From Sclerurus mexicanus (Eukaryota > Chordata > Aves > Passeriformes > Furnariidae), in NCBI GenBank assembly GCA_013396755.1, contig VWZF01005177.1:2858399-2922398 (forward strand): DNA of 64,000 bases, written 5' to 3'. This document shows, one piece after another, positions 25,501 through 40,653 of the stretch (position 1 is its first letter; each line of letters opens with the position of its first letter). The notes under the pieces are model-generated. The model ran no database searches. It saw only the letters and a list, made by a program, of their open reading frames with translations, and was not told the origin of the DNA. Position numbers and translations under genes: made by a program.

Positions 25501-28500
25501 AACAAAATCATCTGTCCTAAACTCAACTCTGTTTACAAACATTGTCAGAACATCTATTCCATAGATATCTATATCTATGAAAATTTTGGTTTCATATAAA
25601 ACACCTGGTACCACTGCATTTTCTTCATCCAGCTTAGACAAACCTGAACCAGTCTCAGGAAACTTGAGCAAACAGTCCCACTCATCCTATTAGGAGCTGA
25701 GTTCAAGCTATGGCTTTCCTGGAATCAGAGGTCTTTCATATTGAACCATAACAACAGTCACAGTTTAAAGCTGTTTATGGAATTGGCCTCCTGTGGATTT
25801 CTCTCCTGAATTTCCTTGGTGTGTAATGTGAGCTCTAGTTAATAGAAATAATTCAGCTTCTGCTGCAGTTCTAGATAGCACTACTGGTGTAATTTCCACC
25901 ACAACAACACAAGGTAGCTACAGTGTCAGCCCTGGTAGGAAATCCATGGAAAATTGTGTTTTGCAACATCAGTCAGTGACAAACTGCTCCTTGCTCCTCC
26001 TACCACCTGCTTCTGTTGGGAACAAACTGTTCAGAAATTGCTAAAACTGTTATAAAAGTAAGTGTTGCAGTTTCATCAGTGATCTACTGCATCATTATTT
26101 ATTTTTTTGGTTTAGTGAAAAACAAGCCTATCCAAAAGTCAAAGAATATCTATGAAATAATGCACAAGTCAAAAGCACAAGTGCTGTAATATAAAAGCCT
26201 TATGAAAGTACTGAAAGTAAGGTCTTGTTCACCATCCAACACCACTCACTCATCCTTGTTTCCCAGAAAAGCCTTGTAGAGAAAGGTATCCTTTGTAGCA
26301 TGACCTAGAGGTCAACTAATTCAAGCTTGTGGAAGGATGGGAAAAGCAAGTTCTGGAATTCAGAACCTTTTGGTAAAACACTCTGTCTCAGCCCCTCACA
26401 ATTATATCAGGGCTCTGTTAGTACCTCAGGCAGTCTCCACTGCCATGCTATTCACCTGAAAGAAAAAAAAAATAAAAAAATCTGTGATGAATGGAGACTT
26501 CCAGGCAGCCTGGATTAAGTGTTTATGGGTACAAGCAAAACACATTCTTTTTCTATGGTTAATATTGGTTTAGCCCCCTGCTATTGCTTGTTATAAAAAA
26601 ATGATACTTATTAATTAAATATTACTAACACAAAACCTTTGTGTTTGGAAAATGTATGGATATCCCAAAATAGAGATTTTGTTTATTCTTTATATTATGG
26701 TAACACCTAGAGGCCAGAGCTCCACTGTGCAAGGCACTCACTGTACAAATATATACAGGGGTCTGTCTCTTGCTTTGAGGAATATATTATAAATGTAAGC
26801 AGCAAGAGAGTACTGCAACAAAGGTCAGTAAAAGAAGCAAGATGTCGGTGGACAATATGAAAAAAGTGACTACAGTGACTCATCTGTTGAACTGCAGTTG
26901 GGTTTTGTGAAACCCTGTGTCAGAGGAAACTTGCTGGGATTTTGGCAGAAGCCACTGGACCACAGACAGACTTTGAGGAATTACATCAAGCATGTGATGT
27001 ATCAGATGTATGCACTACCATCCCTCACTAGTTTCACTTTCTAATTATTTTAATAGACTTGTCATTATATTTTCAGCAGTAACTAATAGACTATGAGTTA
27101 AAAATGGGCTTGAAATTTATATTCCCTTATAGAATCAGTCAACATGGGATTTTACATGTCCTGGAGCCTGAAAACCTGGGATTTTCAGGTTTTTCTTTTG
27201 AATGTTACCTAACACACCTAAAGAAAAGTTATTGACAGTGTTCAATAGCCCTAGAGCTGCACTGCCACTTTGCTCTGCCTCTGTCTACTCAGTTTCAGAA
27301 AAAGTCAAGAACTATTACAGCTTCAAAAGGAGCCATAGCCTCACAAAAAATATTAGTACTGGGGTCTGTTTAACAAACTTCCCAGCAAATGTCCTCCTAC
27401 TTTCAGCTGGAGAATGTTATCAAACTTGACAGTGATTTAAGACATGGGGTCAGGTTTGGGGGCTGAGTGTTAGTATTGGATTTGGTTCAAGTACCGAAGC
27501 TGATTGTAGAGGGAGTTTATTAGTGTCAGTGAGTATCTCTTTTCTATTTTTATAAAACAGCTGTGAAGCCTCCTTGGAAGTGGGTGACATTTGGCTGGTG
27601 AGCTAGCTGTGAAAAAGTTGCAAGTTTTGTGATATTTATCACATGCCAACATTTTGCTCTGGCAGCAAGTCTTCTGTGGAGCATTATTCTTTTCATTATC
27701 AATGGCACTGGACAGCTTTCTAACGTCTTTCCTGAACATTTTCCAAAACTATTGGGTTGGCTTTGAAATCCTCGGTGATACACAAAGCTCATGTACGCCA
27801 GCTGTTGACCCATCTGTTGTGCCCGGCATGTGTTATTCTTTTTACATGGACTGGCATGGGATGGAAGCTGCAGAACACAGTTTGGGAGGATAGTCAGATC
27901 CATGTCATGAACAGCTCTGCAATAGCACAATAGGTCATGTATCACCTATAAGTCCCACCTCACTTTTCTGGTTGCAATGAAATGGTTAAAGAGCAGAAGA
28001 GTTAAGAACTCAATTTTATAATGTAAAGACAGTCACACACAAAAAAGAGATGCCAGAAAATTGCACTGTGTGATTGGCTCCTCTTTTGTCCAGTAATGCT
28101 AATTTCATTCATGTCTTTCCACTCATCCCTTATCTCCCATAAATTACATTTTTATATTTCTGTACTGTTATACTTCTGCTACAGACAGCTGGAGAAACCT
28201 CCCTACTAAATTCTCACAAATTGTTTTCAATAGTGAAGTCACTATGAAACATGCAATCACAAATCTTGAAAAATCAGCTGATTCCTGGTAGCCCGTATCA
28301 GAAGTATCTTTCTAGCCTCACTATTTCAGAATTAGCCTATCTCTAGCAGACAGGCTTTCTGATTTTCTGTTTTTCTGGTTGTTTATTTTTAAAGATTTCT
28401 TCTATGTGTAAAGTGGGGAAAAAACCTGACAGATGAACATATGAGACAATCCAATTGCATTGATTTGATAAGAGAAAGATTATGAATAACACAAGTTACA

Positions 28501-31500
28501 TTTTTTATCACAGACAATTGAAGGTTACTGATGGAATAAGTGCTTCTGGCATCAGAACTGGTGAGGTCTGGAGAAGACCAGTACAACAGTACATACTGAA
28601 TTTCAGGCAGCAAAACAGTGGTGTACACTGTGAAGACAGCTGGAGATATGATAATCTTCAATTGTGTTTTGCTGCTAGTGAAAAGTTAAAATTTTCTTCT
28701 GCCATTGGCTTTCCTGTGAATGTAGAAACAATGTCAGCAGACATTTGACAACAAAGGCTCTATATCTGAATGCCATTATTCCCACTTGGCTGCTATTTCA
28801 TAGCCCTCATTTCCCTTCCAGCATTGCTAGAAAGAGGCAGTGAGGAGTACAGCAAGACTATCCCATTGACCTTGGTGAAAGCATCAGCCTTCTTCACCCT
28901 CATGCTTTTTTGTATTCACTCCAGTTGTGAGTGCATGATGCTTGTAGATTAACATCCAGGCTAGCTCCAAGACTGAATGCTGTTTGCCAGGTAGATTTAT
29001 GGGTGCAGGGGAGTGCCTTTTCATATTTTATTGCATGGTGGAAAGCCTCTATGTTTAGCCTGGCAAAATTGCATCACAAATTCTGTAGGCTAAAGAGTGC
29101 TGCTTTTTGATTTCTTGTCCTGGGCCCTTTTCAATCTCATGCACTGCAAAACAGATTTCATTGTCCAAATCTCACTTTTTTTTCAAGCATTAGTTTATGT
29201 ATCATAGTTTGTGTTCATTTAGGACACAGAGGCAACTCCTTGAAAAGCTGTAAGTTGGCTTTTACTATCAAGGACTGGGAATAAAAACTCTGCTTTGAAG
29301 ACAATAGGTCTGATTCCTTCTTCCTGCTACGGCTTTGGGGAAACAGTAGGGAATCAGGCTCAGGAAATGTCATCAGATGGTGCTTTTTGTTCTCCCAGAC
29401 TTGAGAATCAAAGGACCAGGGAATAGAATACAATGACCTGGCACTTTTTGTGAATAGGTCAGCACAGTGTATCACCAAGCTGTCAATGAAGGGACTAAGA
29501 GAGGCAATTTAACCAAATGTGGGCAAAAAAGCCATACCGAATGTTACAACTATTGGTACATGACCCAGCGTCTTGAGTACATAAAATATGCACAAATGAT
29601 TTGGATTGAGAGACATGATTTGGATTGTTCCTTCAATGATGGTTTAAGTATGCATCCTCATCTTACAGGCTTCTTTACATCTCTGTTGTGATTTGTTCAG
29701 GAGCTCACTTGCCTAGAGCTGGCATCTTCCTAACATTGCTGTGAGTACTGTTCAAATCCTGGCTGCAAAGGGAACAATGTATTATTTGCACTAGTTGGTA
29801 ACTTATATACCAAAATATACTTTTATCATTCATGTGAAAACATTTTCAATGACCACACAAACTAAAGTGGTAAATTTTCCTAAATGGATATCACCATTTT
29901 TTTTTTCATTAAGTGTCTACTTCATAATTCTCTTTATTCACTCACTCTTGTAACATGTAAAGCTTTTCTCAGTAAAAGATAATACTTCTGCAGTCACCAA
30001 ACTGTAACCATTTAATTAATTATCAATTTACATAGTTTTACCAATAATCTGTAAAATTTTGTTTTGTTTTCTATTTAACAAATGTCTGACAGAAGCCATT
30101 TCTTAGTACACAAGAATCCAAGCCAATGTTCCTCCCAAACATAGTCATACAATATTTAAAACATTTTCCTATTGTTACATCAAAAATGTTTTGTTTTCAA
30201 CTTGTTCATAAATGTGTAGCTTTGTGAAAATATGACAGTCCCAGGAAAAACTCTTGAGTTTTTCATTGGCAAAAGTGCAAGTTTTCATCCCGGTGGTGAA
30301 TAAACCCCGGTGGTCAGGACACAGATGAAACACATGAACTCCTCATTCCCCACAGAGAGGAGACACAGAGACACAGCAAGATCCTCTGTGCCAGGCCCTC
30401 TGAGGTTTTGCTGCTTGTTGAGACTTCAGATTGTGGGTTAATATTTGTCATGACACAACAAGTAAATAAATACCTTGGCACAAAGCCTAGAGCCTGTCAG
30501 CACTGCCCCTGCTGCAACCTCCTGTTGAAAATACAGAGCTCTATTTATCATCTTTCACATAAAGCCTGCTCAGAGGAAATGACCTAGGATATGTTTAATT
30601 TCCTTCTTTGGCTTCTTGATGATGTCACCTAGATAAAGTCCACATTCAGAGACCCTCACTGAGAGTATTAGGACAAAGTAGCTGTAAAGGCTGTTACTTA
30701 TCAAAGTAATTTAATTTATAATTATGTGTTTCATAGCAGGTTTGTGCAAAATCAGCTTAAGAAAAAGGCTTCTATCTGTGCTATTTCCCCTAAATGCTAA
30801 AGTATGGAACAGCTACAGCAGTTGTTTTAATGAAAATTTCACAGTCATGAGGATTTTAACTCCAGATAGGAGCCCTAGTGCTGAATCTTTCTATCCCTTC
30901 AATGCTGTATATATTCCTAAGAATTCTTGCTGAAAAGTGGTAAAATGCTATCAAAAATGTACTGGGAATAGGAAAGTAATTTTTGTCATTAGTTTCTGTC
31001 CATCAGTAATTACTGAGTTCAGGTATTACAGTCGTGGAATTTGGTATATTTCTGGTGAGGAGGGATACATGGGAAAGAAGGACAGAGGTGACATCAAAAA
31101 TATTGTGCATGATATATTGAAATCAAAGAACAGAGAGAGAAGTAAGAGTGGTATCCAAGGAAAGGTACTGATGAGAGTTACCAAATCAACTGGGACCTAT
31201 GGATTGAGAAAAAAAAAAAAAAATGAATGAACTATTGTATTTGGGTGATTACCTGAAGTCATGTCCTGTAAGAGCAATACATACTCTAGGAAATCTATGG
31301 TTTTGGAGGTCCTTTCCATTTGGCACTTTGGATTTAGCTACTTTGAGAGGAGGCCTTCAGGACATAGAAATTTTGCACAGCCTGCTGCTGTCTCTGCAGT
31401 GTATCTCTTTGGCCTGTGAAACCTTTATTGAGGGAGCTGACAGGGAAGACAAAAAGCAATAATACATGAATAGAAAGGTGTCCTTGGACTGTCCTTCTGG

Positions 31501-34500
31501 CCCTAAATCTCTGAGTCTGTGAATACCTGTCCTGGAGAAAAAAAAATGCTCTGGTACCCCATTTCTACTATTTTTGCAAAGTATTTATTTTTTTAAGAGA
31601 TGGAATAGTGGCTTTTCTTCTTTCACTCAGAACGTTAACCTTTCAAAATCAACAGGAAACACAACATAACCCAGTATGTCAATTCTATTTCACCTCTGAT
31701 GGCTATTTATAATTGCTACTCAAATAGGAAATCTGCTTCTGACCTTTGAGCTGGAATATACTTGAAATTCATGCCTCACTGTGCTGTCTGCTCCTTTTCA
31801 TGCAAGCATTTATATGCGGGCTAATAAATATGAGTTCAGGAGAAAAGCTCTAGCAGTGAAATCCAGCTTGTGATTTTGCTGTGAGGCACATTTGCAAAAA
31901 CTTATCTAGAAACTGAAGGAGAATGATTTATCACTTAGAGCAATTTTGAATATGACATCACTGTTTATAACTGACATTAGCAAAAACATTTTAATGTCAG
32001 AGTGATGCACATGGCAGAACCACTAAAATGTAAGTAACCCAGAGATGCACATTTTAATTAGTGCTCTTTGTCGAAACTTATTTTGCCTGAATCTGGGATG
32101 TAACAGTTTATTTTAATATTATTCAAGATACAGTTTTGTTATTACAATACATTTCATTTCAGTCTGTATGCATCAAAAGAAACCAATGGCCTGTATATTC
32201 CAAACTGTACTATGCTATGAAATGAATAGAGCTCTCTCAGGCTTTGTTTTTGCTCTGCATGTCCAAAATATTATACCAATAAAAGAAAAACTATTTACAC
32301 AGGTGACGCTTGGAAGACACTGAGGAGTAATGGGATGTATCAAATCCTTTTGTCATCACAGCCCCTCAGCTGGGGCTGAACCAAAGTCACAACTATTCCT
32401 TAGAGTCTCAGGCAGTCTAAAGTGGATAGGAACAGTAATTTCTGCTGAGGCACAACCTAAGCAGTAGTTGCTAACAATGTGTCTTCTGCATGCCATAGAT
32501 AAAAATCATCTGTATATCAATCATGCTATAATGTGCTAACTGAATATTAAGGCTGAAATGATTTCAAAAAGAATGTCAATTAAAATACGGTAATGAAGTA
32601 ACTGTTGATTTGCAACATAGTGTTATGCTCCTAGACTTTTGAAAACCAGAGGTTATTTAATGATGAAAGTTTTGTGTGAATAGGCAAGGGTTTGAAAAGA
32701 AAATTTCTCTCTCATACCTGGAAGCTGTCAGTTTAATTGCTGCAGAAGTCTATCCATTAAGACAAAGCAATATTTGGGCATTGAAGATACCTCTAGAGCT
32801 TTAGGCATATAAGAACAAACTTAGCCTTGGTTCTGATCTGAATGCAAAACTGCAGGAATAGGGATGCTTTTATTTTCATTTTTCTGTGTCTTGATGCCAG
32901 ATCCAAATGAAATCCAGTTTTACCTTTCAGGACCAAATCACATTTTAAAATTAGGCAGACTGCCCCTTTTATAAATGCACTTGTGTAAAAATGCTTCAGT
33001 AGAACATAGCAACAAGTACCTCTAAAATTACTGTTGTGGTTAAGAATTAATTTTTAAACATGTTTGTATTTCCTCTAACAACTTGGAGTTGAAACAGCTG
33101 TAATACAAATAGTGTTAAAATTAGTGCCTTTTAGAGAAGTATCTAAAAGCCCACATATATAGCTTGGTGTAATGATGATGCTGACTGAATTTTTCCTGCA
33201 ACGTTAACAGGCAAGGAAGTCTGAGCATCACAGTTAAGAGAAAAACTTGTCGGTTGGAAATGGTTTCTGCTTGATTTGGCTCAGTATAATGTCAAAGCCA
33301 CTATTTTTGAATTCTGAAGTATTTGTATTTTAGTTATTTGCTTTTGGAAAATGAAACTGCAAAATCAAACATTTTTCCTAAATACTCTCTTATTTGGGTC
33401 TAAATGACATCTGTCTTTGCAGTGAATTCAGTAGGCTTTGGATCAAGTGCTGTTTACTCTAGGGCAACAGCAACTGGATGGGGCTGATGGCAGCTTGTAC
33501 TAAATGTTGCCTGGTTCTCAGTTCAGTTGCAATCAGACAAGGGTGCAGAGCAGGCACTTGGGGAGCAGTGGTGTTGCCAAGGACGAGCCTGAAGCCTGAA
33601 CTCTTACTCCTAGAAATGGGTGTACAAGACAAAGCTAGGGCAGATATTACCTGGTAGTTTGAGAAAGACAGAATCCCTTTGTTTTATCCTCAGAGCAAAC
33701 ACACAGTGTTGCTGGTTGTATCAGCCCAGACTCCTCTATATACCCTCTATTTTACTTTCTGTGCCTCATGGGAGTAGTGGTCTGATTGAAGTGCCCTCAG
33801 TTCCATTGATCTTATTCCACTGTATATAAAGTACTGACGCTTTTGTGCAAAAGTGGCTGAAATTAATATCAATGACTGCCTAAACTGGTATCTAGAACTT
33901 CTGTGAAAGAGACACCGTCTTTGATTTGCTCATGACTGACTGTGAGCAGGAAATGTAAAAAGATCCCAAGCTCCTAGAAGAGGTCTACAGTAATGTATTC
34001 CCAGGGTCATGTGAGCAGGTCTTCCTTGATCTCACTTATTGGAGCTATTTGATTTTGAATAAAATGTTTTAAATATTAATCAGGTCAGAGAGTCCCTGGG
34101 AATGGTGCTTCATCCTGGCAGGTAGAGTACTTGCTAGGGAGGTGGAATATCTGTGTGCAAAGGATTTTTAATAAATTTTATGTGCAGTTAAAGACCACAG
34201 TAAGGGAGTTTGAGAAGCCAGCATCATTCTGCCCAAGAGTGCCAGCAGTCAGGTCACTGGGACAGCTTTTCCCAAGCAGATGGCAATAATACTGATCCTT
34301 GTCCTGGCTGCTGCGCATGATCTGCTAGTTAATTAGATAAAACAGCCTGACAAATTTCTTCTCTTGTTACCCTAAGAGAATCAGCAGAAAACATTGTACA
34401 TTTGGTGAATTAGAATCAACAGTTTCAACTGTTTTTTCCCAGTTTTTATTAAACTCTTTTGTTTACAAAAAAAAAAAAAGAGAGAGAAAAAGATTAGTGA

Positions 34501-36295
34501 ATTAGTGAAGCATAGAAAAAGATGGGACATAGACAAGCCTAAGCCACCCTTGTGGATTGATGAACCTGTATTCAGAATATTTTTCACTTGATCCCTTATT
34601 TTTTACCAAAAGAGAAAAACATGCATCCATGATAAGAGAGACAAAGCCATACATTATATATTTTCATGCTTGTTTTGAGATTTTGACAGAAAATACTTGT
34701 TCTTGAATGTGTGGTTAAAGGTGAAAAAGAATTTATTAATTTAATATCTGAATGCATTTTTGAGTGCTGTAGAACCACTTGACTCTTTTTATGATCCCTT
34801 ATCTTTCATATCCTCTTGCTGAAAATAATTATACCTGATACAATTTTTCATTCATTTCTTGTGTCTTGTTTTATCCATCTTATTACAGGTTTAACTATCC
34901 TATTCTTATTTGCCTCTTCCCTTATTATATTGAACATGCAATTTCTCCTTCTTATTTCTTCATCTTTCTTCATCCAGGACCTCTGACCTGGATACTATAT
35001 TCTAAATAAGGAGACACCACTGTTGGTTTTTGGTTTTTTTTTTATTTCTATGCCATTTCTGTGTACATTCTACCACCTCAGCTTTTGTGACAAGTGTGTA
35101 TTGTATATCGTGCCATGATTTTTGGTGACAAGCCTCTAAGTGTGCTTCTTTGTTTGACTCAAGCAGGTAATTTAGGTTCCCCTGTTGTTCCCAAATAGTA
35201 CTGTGTGATATGCCATGAATACGTTTGTGTAGTTCTGTACAAGAGAAAATATTTACAAAACCCAGTATCTGAGACTGTAGAAATGCCATTGCATAAGACC
35301 CTAATCATACTTGAAAACCTTTTGTGGCTTATTTACAACTAACAAGCCTGTGAAGACTGATGAGAAAATAACACAAATAAGGAGGAAAAGGTGGGTTAAA
35401 TGTCAGTGCACTTATCTGCTTATAAGTACAAAGACATTTGCATAGGCTTAGCACTTTGTATTTGCCAAGTCACTTGTCTGAAGAGACTGCAAACTGGAAA
35501 AGTAGAAACAGTAGTTTATAAAGCATTTGTACTTAAAGCATGGTTCAAGGAGACCTCAGTCCTAAATGTGAGTTTCAAGAGACTATAATAATGCAACTAA
35601 GAGTAATGTGATGGCCAAGGAGGAGCAGAATTTCTGTAATGTAGCCTGTGAAGTAATACTGAGATGAAACTGGACAAAAGCTATTTGAGCCTGGCTGCTG
35701 ATGCACTTTCTAATGGTGACATCTATCAGAGTGATACAGTCTCTAGAGGGGAACAGTAGAAACTCCAGCAGTGAATCATTTAAAAATTAATCTGCTAAAC
35801 CACTTGAGAATGTAGTAAATTGAAGAAGTCTGTGTTGGCAGAGGACAGCAAAAAAAAAAAAAAAGGAACATGTTTCCAGTTCTCAGTACTGTGGGGCTGG
35901 GACAGCTACAGCACACTTGTCTTCCATTTATCTGATTCATCTAACCAAACTGGCTAATTTTGTAACACTTAGGAGAGGGAGTGATGTATTATATTAAATA
36001 TTTCCACTTATGAGCTGAATATATGCCACAAAATTTATGGCAGGCCCTTTCTTCACAGTAGAGGAATTTCTTCTTACAGCCTTTTCCATCAAAACAAATA
36101 ATTCAATCAGATTTGGGTGCCAAAATAAAATGTGAGAAGGTGCTCTTTCTCAAAATGTTCAAAGACAACTGTACAAGGTGATATACTCCAATGTCTGCAA
36201 ACTGTATTCTTCCAAAATCAGGTTTGGAATACACTATATAGTGGAAATTAAAAGTAATTTCATTTTCTAGCTAAAACACATAAGCTACAACGAGA
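22501..36295. other. AT-rich non-coding stretch
   Basis: No gene or confident interspersed repeat was recognised. It holds a G/T-rich tract near 22969-22986 and poly-A runs at 31209-31223 and 34467-34479. A 13-bp direct repeat ATGATTTGGATTG occurs at 29596 and 29615. A 131-codon minus-strand open frame (27550-27945) matches no family I know; that region could be a conserved non-coding element instead. Confidence 0.55.
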
Positions 36296-36386
36296 CAAAA
36301 ATACCCAGCCAACCAACCAAAAAACCCCAAAGAAAAAACAAAACACCCTCCCCAAAAAACCCAAACAAAACCCAAAAACCAAAATG
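36296..36386. repeat. A/C-rich low-complexity tract
   Basis: Almost only A and C on the plus strand, with CCAACCAACC, AAAACCCC and AAACAAAACCC segments. It is the complementary type to the T/G-rich tracts at 17996 and 47476. Confidence 0.8.
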
Positions 36387-39300
36387 CCACAAACCTCAAA
36401 TTACTTTTCACATGCTGCATTAAGTTCCAGAATATGCTGTTTCTTTATATCAGATCAGTATTTTCATTTTATTTAAATTGGATCATTCTCCAAATAGAAT
36501 TGAATTTTAAATTATAGAAAATGGTTTTGGGATTTTGCAAATAGCTAAACACCTTTAATTATAGAAAGAATTAGAAATAAAAGTCAGACGGATATAGTAC
36601 TTCTGTTGTCACCAATGAAGCATTATCAAAATACTCAACCGTAACTATGATCTATTTTGATACTGTTATTTCTTTTATTTTTCCTACTGTAGTATATACA
36701 AGTGAGTTTAGCAGGTATAACTACTGTAGAAGACTAACCCCAAGACTTTTCAACCTTGCATGCAGTGTGAAGAAAGCCCTGTTCGTTAAATCCAGCCAGG
36801 GCTTTTTTTCCAAGGGCCAACAGAAGGTGCTGCACTCCTGCCTTTGTAATGAGTATTCATTATACAAGATACCAGCCCCCAAAGATCTCGCTGATGTTAG
36901 ACAAACTACAGACACATACATTGTTCTAATCTGTTCTTTAAGAGCTTGCAGATTACTTAAAAGTTGATGTGCAGGCATAAGAAAAAGTTGGACATGAAGA
37001 AGTGATGGGGAAACTACAACAGCACTATGGCTTATCTTACCTGTGCAGAACTGGATAGGTCTGATGTACTATCACTGTTAAGCAGGTTTAATAAAAGACT
37101 CCAAACTCGCTTCCTCTCTGCTTTAGCCCTTCACAGCCTTACATGCTGTCCCTAACTTTGTCTTTACCTTTAACTATCATTCCCTTATTTTTCCATTTTT
37201 CTGATGAGGCAAATCTCTTGGCATCTCTCCAGGGCACAGGATGCTACAGAGAAGGCAGATGTTTCATGACAGAGCTACAGAGAGGACAGTTGTTTTTTAT
37301 GGGGCTAATGAGGGTCAAGGGTTCAAGCAATGCCAAATGCTTCTCTGGGTTGTGCACTAGTCCACAAGACCTCAGGTCTTGACTCACCTCAGAGCCAGCA
37401 GTACTCCAATGCTGAAGCTGAAGGAAGAGGTGAAAAGTTTTTCTATTCCTGAGGTTCATTGGTGAGATCAGAACCAAATATTCTTGCACTGTGCTGGAGA
37501 GGTGGACTTACAGCATAGTGTCTTTATCAGAAAAGAGCCCAGTGACTGGGCTACATGGACAGACCTTACCTGCTTTTAATTGTGTTTTCTAATTACTCTT
37601 GAGCTGTTACCTACATCCTGCAAAGGTGTTACAGTTTACTGGGCTTGAATCATTGCAATGTAGTGTCTTTGTGTGCAATCAACACACAAATGTAGCTTAT
37701 GTCCTCTTGTTTTCCTAGAGTGTGCATTCCCAGACCAAGGGGATGTGTGTCACACTGCTTAATTAAAAAAAATGAAATCTGATGAACTCTTAGTGGGCCT
37801 TATGCTATAGGTTTCCAAAGGCATCTCCACTGAAAATAACTACTGAGGAATCAACAATACTACAGGACAATGAGTTTTATTTGTTCCTGGAAGAAAGATA
37901 TAGGGAAGAAAAACATATGGACAGAATTAGCAAGAGATTTGGAGCAAAATTATTTTAGAAAACATAGCGGGTCTGTTGGTAATGCAGTTTTGTAGAAACT
38001 GGAAATTGAGTATATTGGGTAATTGTGCATACATCCTTCATTCAGGGAGAAACAAGATTCCTGTAACAAATCTTCCCTTTGCCACAATAGCAAAGAAAGA
38101 AACCCTGGATCATTTTGAAATATTTCTGCAAAAAAGCACATTAGACCTAATGACTGCATGCTGGGTGATGGAAGGCACTTCACTTATCTGGGAAAAAAAT
38201 GCTTTTTAATGACTTCATTTTTTCATTTTTAAAAAGCAGTAGTCATGTTATAATCTCCCAGAGATACTCCCAGGTGAGCTGTTGAATGGTAATTTCAGCT
38301 AACCTAGGGCTTCACACTGTAATATAACCTGTTGTGCCTTACAGCTTAATCACATGGGGGCATTTAGAAATCATTCATTGTGGCTGGCAAAAATGTCTTG
38401 CAATAACACCATTACCGCAACTAACATTTTTATAGTAATTTTCACTTCTTAGGCAAACACACTGAAGTAGTCTACAAAACATTTTAAGTACATAGCAGAC
38501 ATTGAATCACTGAACATTATGAGTCCCTTATGAGCTAACAGCATCCCCTACACAATAAAAATATATCACTTTTTCATAAGAAATTATCATAGTTATAAAA
38601 CATGCATATGTTTTTAACTTAGGTAAAACTTCCTTTTCCAAGTGATCATACTGAGTCATGGACTCAGATACCGAAATTTAAAATACAAGAGAATTCCTTA
38701 AATGCTTTTGGAGACTGGCAGGCTGATACCCATCAAATGTTTTAAAGAAATCTGTAACACAAGCTGTGGTAGAAAGGGCTTCTAGAAGACTGCTAATCTT
38801 GATTGGGGTTTACTAAACTTAGGAGTATACAACATACACAATCCAGCAATTATGTTCATGTTGCTTGAGGCACATTCTGTCTGCCACATTTGGAAAGAAT
38901 TCACCTATTGGTATGTCATGGTGAAATATCAAAATGTCCCTTCACAGGTGTAAAACATGTTCAATTTATTAAAATTTTTTGTGGCATTTACAAAGTTATT
39001 CATGTTCTGGATACTGCAATCAAAGAATGAGTTTACTACTCATGTCCATTACTACTGTTCATGTTTCTCTGCAGCAATAGCAGTAGACTTATGCACTGTC
39101 AGATGGCCCTGTCTAAACTGGCTACCTTCTCCACGGATTCTTTGATTTCATTTCCCCACGTCTGAGAGAGCATCTGAGGCACACTGACATACAGCAATCT
39201 CTTCCCAGGGCTTTGAGGCACAGCGACCTGACCTCAGTTAAAATAAAAAAAATAAATCATAGAATCAGTGACTGCAACTCTCAGAGGTCACCCAATGCAC

Positions 39301-40650
39301 AACATGACTTAAAGGTGGCACCTTCATCACTGCTACGTTGCCTTGATAGGCTCTGAATTGAGTCAGTTCTTAAATAAATTTTGCTTAGGGTATGTTTTAA
39401 ACATATAGGAAAAACCAAAATAACCTTCAAAATTGAAACTTTCCAAGTGTACTCTGATCATGACAGAGAAAATCAGTGATCTGACAACCAAATGGAATTA
39501 TATTATAGTAAACATGAGGAGGCCGCAGCAAGGACAGCGAGACAGATAAATAAGTATTACTGATCAGATCACCCAAGGCAGAGGTGCATGTATTGGAATT
39601 TTATATGTGATTAGCATATACCTGGAGTGGTCTAAAGTCAAACTGATTTTAAAATAAATGCTATTGTCTGTTCATCTACAGCAAAATAAAATCTGTCCCA
39701 GACCTTGGGCTTATGTCACCCTTGCAGTCCCCCAGCTACTGGTTTTCTACTCTTGTACCATTGTTTCTCTTTTAAGAATTTTTTCTTTATTGGAAGATAA
39801 AAAGGAGAGACTTGTATGCAGCAGAGGAATGAAGAGAAGAATGTGTGCCCTCATGTGGCTCAGCCAGAAGCCATGGGCTTTCAGTAGTAATGAGTGATCT
39901 AAGTTTGGAGTTGCTGTATCTTGAATGCCCAGATGGAACCTCTGCACTTTACAGCCTGGAGGTCAGCTAGGAAGGGAGTGTTAGTTTAAAACTAATTTTA
40001 ATTTCATATCTCACCTTATTTCCATTAAAATTGCACATTACTGCCTGTATGAAAACCAACATCCTTTGTTATTATGGATATGAACAAGAGATTTTTTAGA
40101 ATTTTTAATATTTAAATAATTATTTATCAACAGTTATTGCATATTTGGAGCATACATTCTCTTGGGCCTGAGCATGTGTTTAGACACTTCAATTCTGAGC
40201 ACAAGACATACACAAGTAGCGCTGAAGTCCACATGAGGCCATAAAATTATTTGGGTCTAATTCCTGCAATTGCCTTATCACACATACAAGCAGAAAGCTC
40301 AATTACAGAGGGATTTTGACTGAGGTACGCTCAAAACACAGCTGTAGGCCTGGGGTTTGGGATGAACATGTACCTAAAATTCATCTCACTACATACCAAT
40401 TTTTCAGGCCCTTAGAAGTTTGGAAATAACAGGTGTGTGTTAATAAGGTGCTAAGTACTTTAATAATTTTAAATGTTTTAGCAACCACCAAAAGCAAGTT
40501 CAATGCAACAATGACAAAGAGGAACGAGTGGATTAACTCTTTAATCATAATTTCATTATTAATGTAGTTTAAAAGAACAAAAGGGAAAACATAAACATTA
40601 CAAAGCTAGACTTTCACATAAATTAGGACATGTATATTGACACATAAATT

Positions 40651-40653
<3 letters not shown>
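36387..40653. other. AT-rich non-coding stretch
   Basis: No gene was recognised. A segment near 36647-36978 is open on both strands (106 and 85 codons), but neither translation looks like a protein family. It could be conserved non-coding sequence, which only alignment can show. Confidence 0.5.

Noticed and set aside
31209..31223. A15 run as a possible retroposed SINE or mRNA tail
   Set aside because: No recognisable SINE body, polyadenylation signal or target-site duplication was seen upstream; birds also have few SINEs.
34081..34127. Segment with Gly codons between a possible acceptor and GTAGAG donor, tested as a second collagen exon
   Set aside because: The glycines are not at every third residue and both splice signals are weak.
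39256..39310. TCATAGAATCA followed by weakly CR1-like sequence
   Set aside because: Only about 11 bp match the CR1 tail convincingly; the rest does not follow the consensus well enough to call.
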